Assembly (NCBI GenBank): GCA_018402565.1
Contig: JAGYIQ010000005.1
Span: 310,001 to 374,000, forward strand
From: Pirellulaceae bacterium
GTDB lineage: Bacteria > Planctomycetota > Planctomycetia > Pirellulales > Pirellulaceae
DNA: 64,000 bases
Direction: 5' to 3'
The notes under the pieces are model-generated. The model was not told the origin of the DNA. It did no database searches and saw nothing but the letters and a program-made list of their open reading frames with translations. Position numbers and translations under genes: made by a program. Numbering within the stretch: position 1 is the stretch's first letter; each line of letters opens with the position of its first letter. Below are positions 60,972 to 64,000 of the stretch, in pieces.

Positions 60972-62975
60972 ATGATTCTCTCGGCAGAAACACGCAAAGC
61001 AACCCTAGCCGACCGCTTCACGGCCTGTTTTCAACGGTCTTGGGCCCAACTGGGCCTGGGCGGCTTGGTGGTCGCCGGCTTCCTCGGTTCCGGTTGCCGT
61101 TGGCAGGAGACGCCCGCCGCCTTCACGCGAAATAGCGGCACGCCGCTGGCCATCCGCCCCGCTCAACTGGAAGTCGACTACCCCGATCTGCAGTGCGATG
61201 TCCCACGCCCCGACGCCTCGGTCGTGCCCAGCACCCTGCGTGACTTCGAAAGCTTAACCCCCCAGCCGATCACACTGGAAGATGCCATCCGCATGACCCT
61301 GGAGCGGAGCCCCGTGCTACAAAAGATCGGCGGCCAGGTCATCAACCTGCCGGCCCTCAGCTTCACGGTCTACGATCCGGCCCTGGCTGCCTCCGACCCC
61401 AACCTGAGTGCCGAGGCCGCCCTGTCGGCATTCGACGCCCAGTTCAGTCACAGCATGTTCCTGGACAGCTCCGAACGACGCTTCAACAACTTGTTCTTCG
61501 GTGCCGGTGCCCAGTTGTTGAACTCGCAGATCGGTACCATCCGCACGGAACTGTCGAAGACGACCGCCGCCGGCACGACGTTTTCGATCCGCAACCTGAT
61601 GGATTACAACAATAACAATTCGCCAGCCAACTTGTTCCCGGGCGCTTGGGACAACGTCACCGTCGCCGAAGTTCGCCAACCGTTGCTGGCCGGTGCCGGT
61701 GTCGATGTCAATCGCATCGCTGGCCCCAACGCTCGCATCGGCAATTACAACGGTGTGCTGGTGGCCCGCATCCGCGAAGACGTGGCCTTGGCCGATTTCG
61801 AAATCGCCGTACGCGATCTGGTGCGCGACGTCGAGACGACCTACTGGCAATTGTACTTCACCTACCAAGACCTGGACGCCAAGTTGAACGCCCAAGAAGC
61901 GGCTCGCGCGACTTGGGAAAACCGCAAGCGTCGCTCCGACAGCGGCTTGGCTCGCGTCGACGAAGAAGCCCAATCGCGACAACAGTACTTCAACTTCCGA
62001 GCACAAGTTGAGAACGCCATCGTGGGCACCGGTCAGGCCGGCACGGGCCTGTACAACACGGAACGTCAACTGCGTCGCTTGATGGACCTGCCCGTGAACG
62101 ACGGTACCTTGCTGCGACCGATCTCGGCTCCCAACGTCGCACCCGTGCATTACGATTGGAATACGTCACAGACCCTGGCCCTGCAGAACCGCGCAGAACT
62201 GCGTCGCCAACGCTGGACCGTCCGCCAACGTGAACTGGAATTGGTCGCCGCCAAAAACCTCAGCCGCTGGCGAGTGGACATGGTCGCCAACTACGCCAAC
62301 CGCGGCTTCGGCGATAACCTGATCGGTACCTCAGGTGCCATCCGCGACCAATTGGGTGGAGACTTGGACGATTGGCGCTTGGGCCTGGAAATGCTGGGGC
62401 CCGTCGGCCGCCGCGCTGGGCACCTGGGTGTGAAGAACGCCGAACTCAGCTTGGCTCGTGAACGCGTCCGCTTGGATGAACAACAGAAACAAGTCCTCAA
62501 CGACTTGGCCAACGCCTACAGCGAAGTCGATCGCGCCTTCGCCCAGATCCGTACCACCGTCAACGCACGCATCGCCATCCAAGAAGAACTGGAACCAAAA
62601 CGACGCCGAGTCGAAACGGGGGCCGATGACGTGTTCTTCCTCTTGGATGTGCTGCAACGAGCCGCCACGGCCGAATCCGCCGTGCACCGCGCGATCCTGG
62701 ACTACAACACCTCCCTGCTCAATTACCAATTGGTCTCCGGCGCCCTACTGGCCAATTACAACATCCACTTGGCCGAAGATCCCGCCGAGTCCGGGGCCGT
62801 GCAAGCCGCCGCCTGGACCAGCCAGTTCTACCGCAGCGGAGACGACTCACGCCCCATCTCACAACCCGTCAGCGAGGGGCCGATCGATCGTCAACCGCTG
62901 TTCCCGCAAACCCACGCCCTCACTCCCGAAGCGGTGGAACCACAATCCGTCGCACCACCGGCAGTGAATCGTTAA
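60972..62975 (+). CDS. TolC-like outer membrane efflux lipoprotein
   Basis: 667 residues from the ATG at 60972. Signal and lipobox VVAGFLGSGC give a lipidated Cys near residue 42. Two TolC/OEP repeats with long helices follow: ITLEDAIRMTLERSPVLQKI, DVETTYWQLYFTYQDLDAKL, TLALQNRAELRRQRWTVRQR and LNDLANAYSEVDRAFAQIRT. It should form the trimeric outer membrane channel of an efflux or type I secretion system. No inner membrane pump or adaptor is adjacent. A long Pro/Ser/Gln tail follows the channel domain. Confidence 0.88.
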   Translation: MILSAETRKATLADRFTACFQRSWAQLGLGGLVVAGFLGSGCRWQETPAAFTRNSGTPLAIRPAQLEVDYPDLQCDVPRPDASVVPSTLRDFESLTPQPITLEDAIRMTLERSPVLQKIGGQVINLPALSFTVYDPALAASDPNLSAEAALSAFDAQFSHSMFLDSSERRFNNLFFGAGAQLLNSQIGTIRTELSKTTAAGTTFSIRNLMDYNNNNSPANLFPGAWDNVTVAEVRQPLLAGAGVDVNRIAGPNARIGNYNGVLVARIREDVALADFEIAVRDLVRDVETTYWQLYFTYQDLDAKLNAQEAARATWENRKRRSDSGLARVDEEAQSRQQYFNFRAQVENAIVGTGQAGTGLYNTERQLRRLMDLPVNDGTLLRPISAPNVAPVHYDWNTSQTLALQNRAELRRQRWTVRQRELELVAAKNLSRWRVDMVANYANRGFGDNLIGTSGAIRDQLGGDLDDWRLGLEMLGPVGRRAGHLGVKNAELSLARERVRLDEQQKQVLNDLANAYSEVDRAFAQIRTTVNARIAIQEELEPKRRRVETGADDVFFLLDVLQRAATAESAVHRAILDYNTSLLNYQLVSGALLANYNIHLAEDPAESGAVQAAAWTSQFYRSGDDSRPISQPVSEGPIDRQPLFPQTHALTPEAVEPQSVAPPAVNR

Positions 62976-62993
62976 GGGGCGGAGGGCGGAGCC

Positions 62994-63833
62994 CTACGCC
63001 ACCAAACAATTGCTAGGTTGCTCGCCTGCCCGTGCGGTTTCAGCAGCGGCTTGGGCCAAGACTTCGAGAGCCAAGTTGCGGTAGTCCTCGGCGCCGTGCG
63101 AGGTCGGCGCGTATTGGAAGATCGACTGCCCGAAACTCGGGGCTTCTGCCAAGCGAATGTTGCGGCGGATCTTGGTTTGGAAGCTGGTGACTTTGCTCCA
63201 CACCTGGCCACCGCCCCGTTCCGCTTCAAAGAACTCTTCGACGTCGTGGATCACTTCCGACGCCAACCGCGTCGAGGCATCGCAGAGGCAGTAGAGCAAG
63301 CCCGACAGATGCAGGCCCTTGTTCAACCGCCGCGCCACAATGTCGATTGTTTTGAGCAACTTGCTCAAGCCGTGCAGCGCGAGAAAATGCGGTTGCAACG
63401 GCAGGAACACTTCCTTGGTGGAAGTCAACGCGTTGAGTGTCAACACACCCAAAGACGGCGGGCAATCAATAATCAAATAATCGAAGGATTCCGAATCCTC
63501 CTGCAGACGATCGCGGAGAATGATCTCGCGCCCCACTTCCCCCGACAACTCCATCTCGGCCGCCGCCAAATCCAAATCCGCCGGGCAGACGAACAATCGC
63601 GGCGCCGCCTCGACGCGGACCGCCGCCAAAGGCACCTCCTCCGTCAAGACATGATACATCGATTGGCCCGACTCGCCGGTCGTGACCCCCAAATGCAAAG
63701 ACGCGTGGGCCTGTGGGTCCATGTCGATCAAACACACCCGCTGCCCCATATCGGCCAAGGCCGCCGCCAGATTCACCGAGGACGTGGTCTTACCCACCCC
63801 GCCCTTCTGATTGATCATCGAGATCGTCCGCAT
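62994..63833 (-). CDS. parA: ParA/Soj-family partition ATPase
   Basis: 279 residues, ATG at 63833 behind AGGAGAAGGGAG. The deviant Walker A KGGVGKTT (10-17) is present, with the preceding MINQ, plus DMDPQAHASLHLG and the Walker B region LIIDCPPSLGVLTLNAL. Such proteins position chromosomes, plasmids or protein complexes by ATP-dependent DNA binding. No parB follows in the window; the gene is convergent with the tolC-like gene and faces repeats upstream. It could be the chromosomal or an orphan ParA. Confidence 0.88.
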   Translation of the reverse strand: MRTISMINQKGGVGKTTSSVNLAAALADMGQRVCLIDMDPQAHASLHLGVTTGESGQSMYHVLTEEVPLAAVRVEAAPRLFVCPADLDLAAAEMELSGEVGREIILRDRLQEDSESFDYLIIDCPPSLGVLTLNALTSTKEVFLPLQPHFLALHGLSKLLKTIDIVARRLNKGLHLSGLLYCLCDASTRLASEVIHDVEEFFEAERGGGQVWSKVTSFQTKIRRNIRLAEAPSFGQSIFQYAPTSHGAEDYRNLALEVLAQAAAETARAGEQPSNCLVA

Positions 63834-63865
63834 CGGAAACTCCCTTCTCCTACTTGGCCATCCTC

Positions 63866-64000
63866 GGCCAACTTAAGAAAATCGTGCGAAAACACGGCTT
63901 TCCCTAGTCAATCGAAACCTATGACGGCGGGTTGATTTTTTAAGACTCGCGCGCCAAGTTGTCGCCCGATTCAAGAAAATCGAGCTAAAACAGGGCGTTT
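63866..64000 (+). repeat. Second repeat family, 97-bp period, running off the window
   Basis: AAGAAAATCG recurs at 63876 and 63973 (97 bp). The units contain AAAACACGGCTTT or AAAACAGGGCGTTT, CAATCGAAACC and GGTTGATTTTTTAAGACTCG. Reverse-complemented they match the 98-bp units at 51.2-51.4 kb. The array begins about 35 bp upstream of parA and continues beyond the window. Confidence 0.85.

Noticed and set aside
1..64000. tRNA or rRNA genes
   Set aside because: No cloverleaf or rRNA-like stretch was recognised in any intergenic region by reading; a covariance search would be needed to exclude them fully.

Overview
The window looks like a chromosomal segment of a planctomycete, most likely of the Pirellula group (order Pirellulales). 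The main evidence is a very long secreted c-type cytochrome of the PVC dehydrogenase type with HEAT-like repeats (27339-32036), a PmoA-like/DUF6807 protein, a MJ0042 zinc-ribbon protein, many secreted or lipoprotein hydrolases, a GC-rich sequence and sparse operons. kdsB implies an outer membrane with Kdo. No rRNA, tRNA or CRISPR array was recognised.

Layout. (1) 0-9.7 kb is accessory DNA. It holds a primase-like P-loop ATPase and a tyrosine recombinase with three copies of a shared 10-bp motif, then an orphan RHS tip with a small downstream membrane protein, then about 3.5 kb of noncoding repeats. The repeats are about 20 units of a 97-bp sequence in two blocks, 154-bp repeats and a duplicated 240-bp segment. 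(2) 9.7-32 kb is mostly housekeeping: FAD oxidoreductase, dapB, MscS channel, glycosyltransferase, a PmoA-like/propeller fusion, recA, hemP, rpmG, rpe, an EEP-family lipoprotein, an HDOD protein, a BLUF protein and the giant cytochrome. (3) 32.0-34.8 kb is a lower-GC island between imperfect inverted repeats. It contains an IS4-like transposase remnant and one secreted passenger protein. (4) 34.8-51.1 kb carries an epmA-like lysyltransferase, secreted hydrolases (alpha/beta hydrolase, D-aminoacylase fused to a beta-lactamase-like domain, M28 peptidase), a PQQ-like propeller protein, an SH3-like protein, a condensation-domain acyltransferase, pyruvate kinase and a two-gene membrane operon. (5) 51.1-64 kb carries hisF; a collinear run of pilT, two GspE/PilB-like pseudo-ATPases, cvpA and a membrane protein; then kptA, kdsB, a TolC-like lipoprotein and parA. 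A second family of repeats with a 97-98-bp period occurs at 51.2 kb and at the right edge.

Best candidates for something undescribed. First is the 52.5-58.7 kb cluster, in which an intact PilT motor sits beside two GspE-fold proteins that have lost the P-loop lysine and Walker B acid but kept their tetracysteine modules; one of them is membrane anchored. Second is the 97-bp hairpin array. Third is the orphan RHS tip with its possible cognate partner. Function and mobility statements are inferences from sequence motifs alone.
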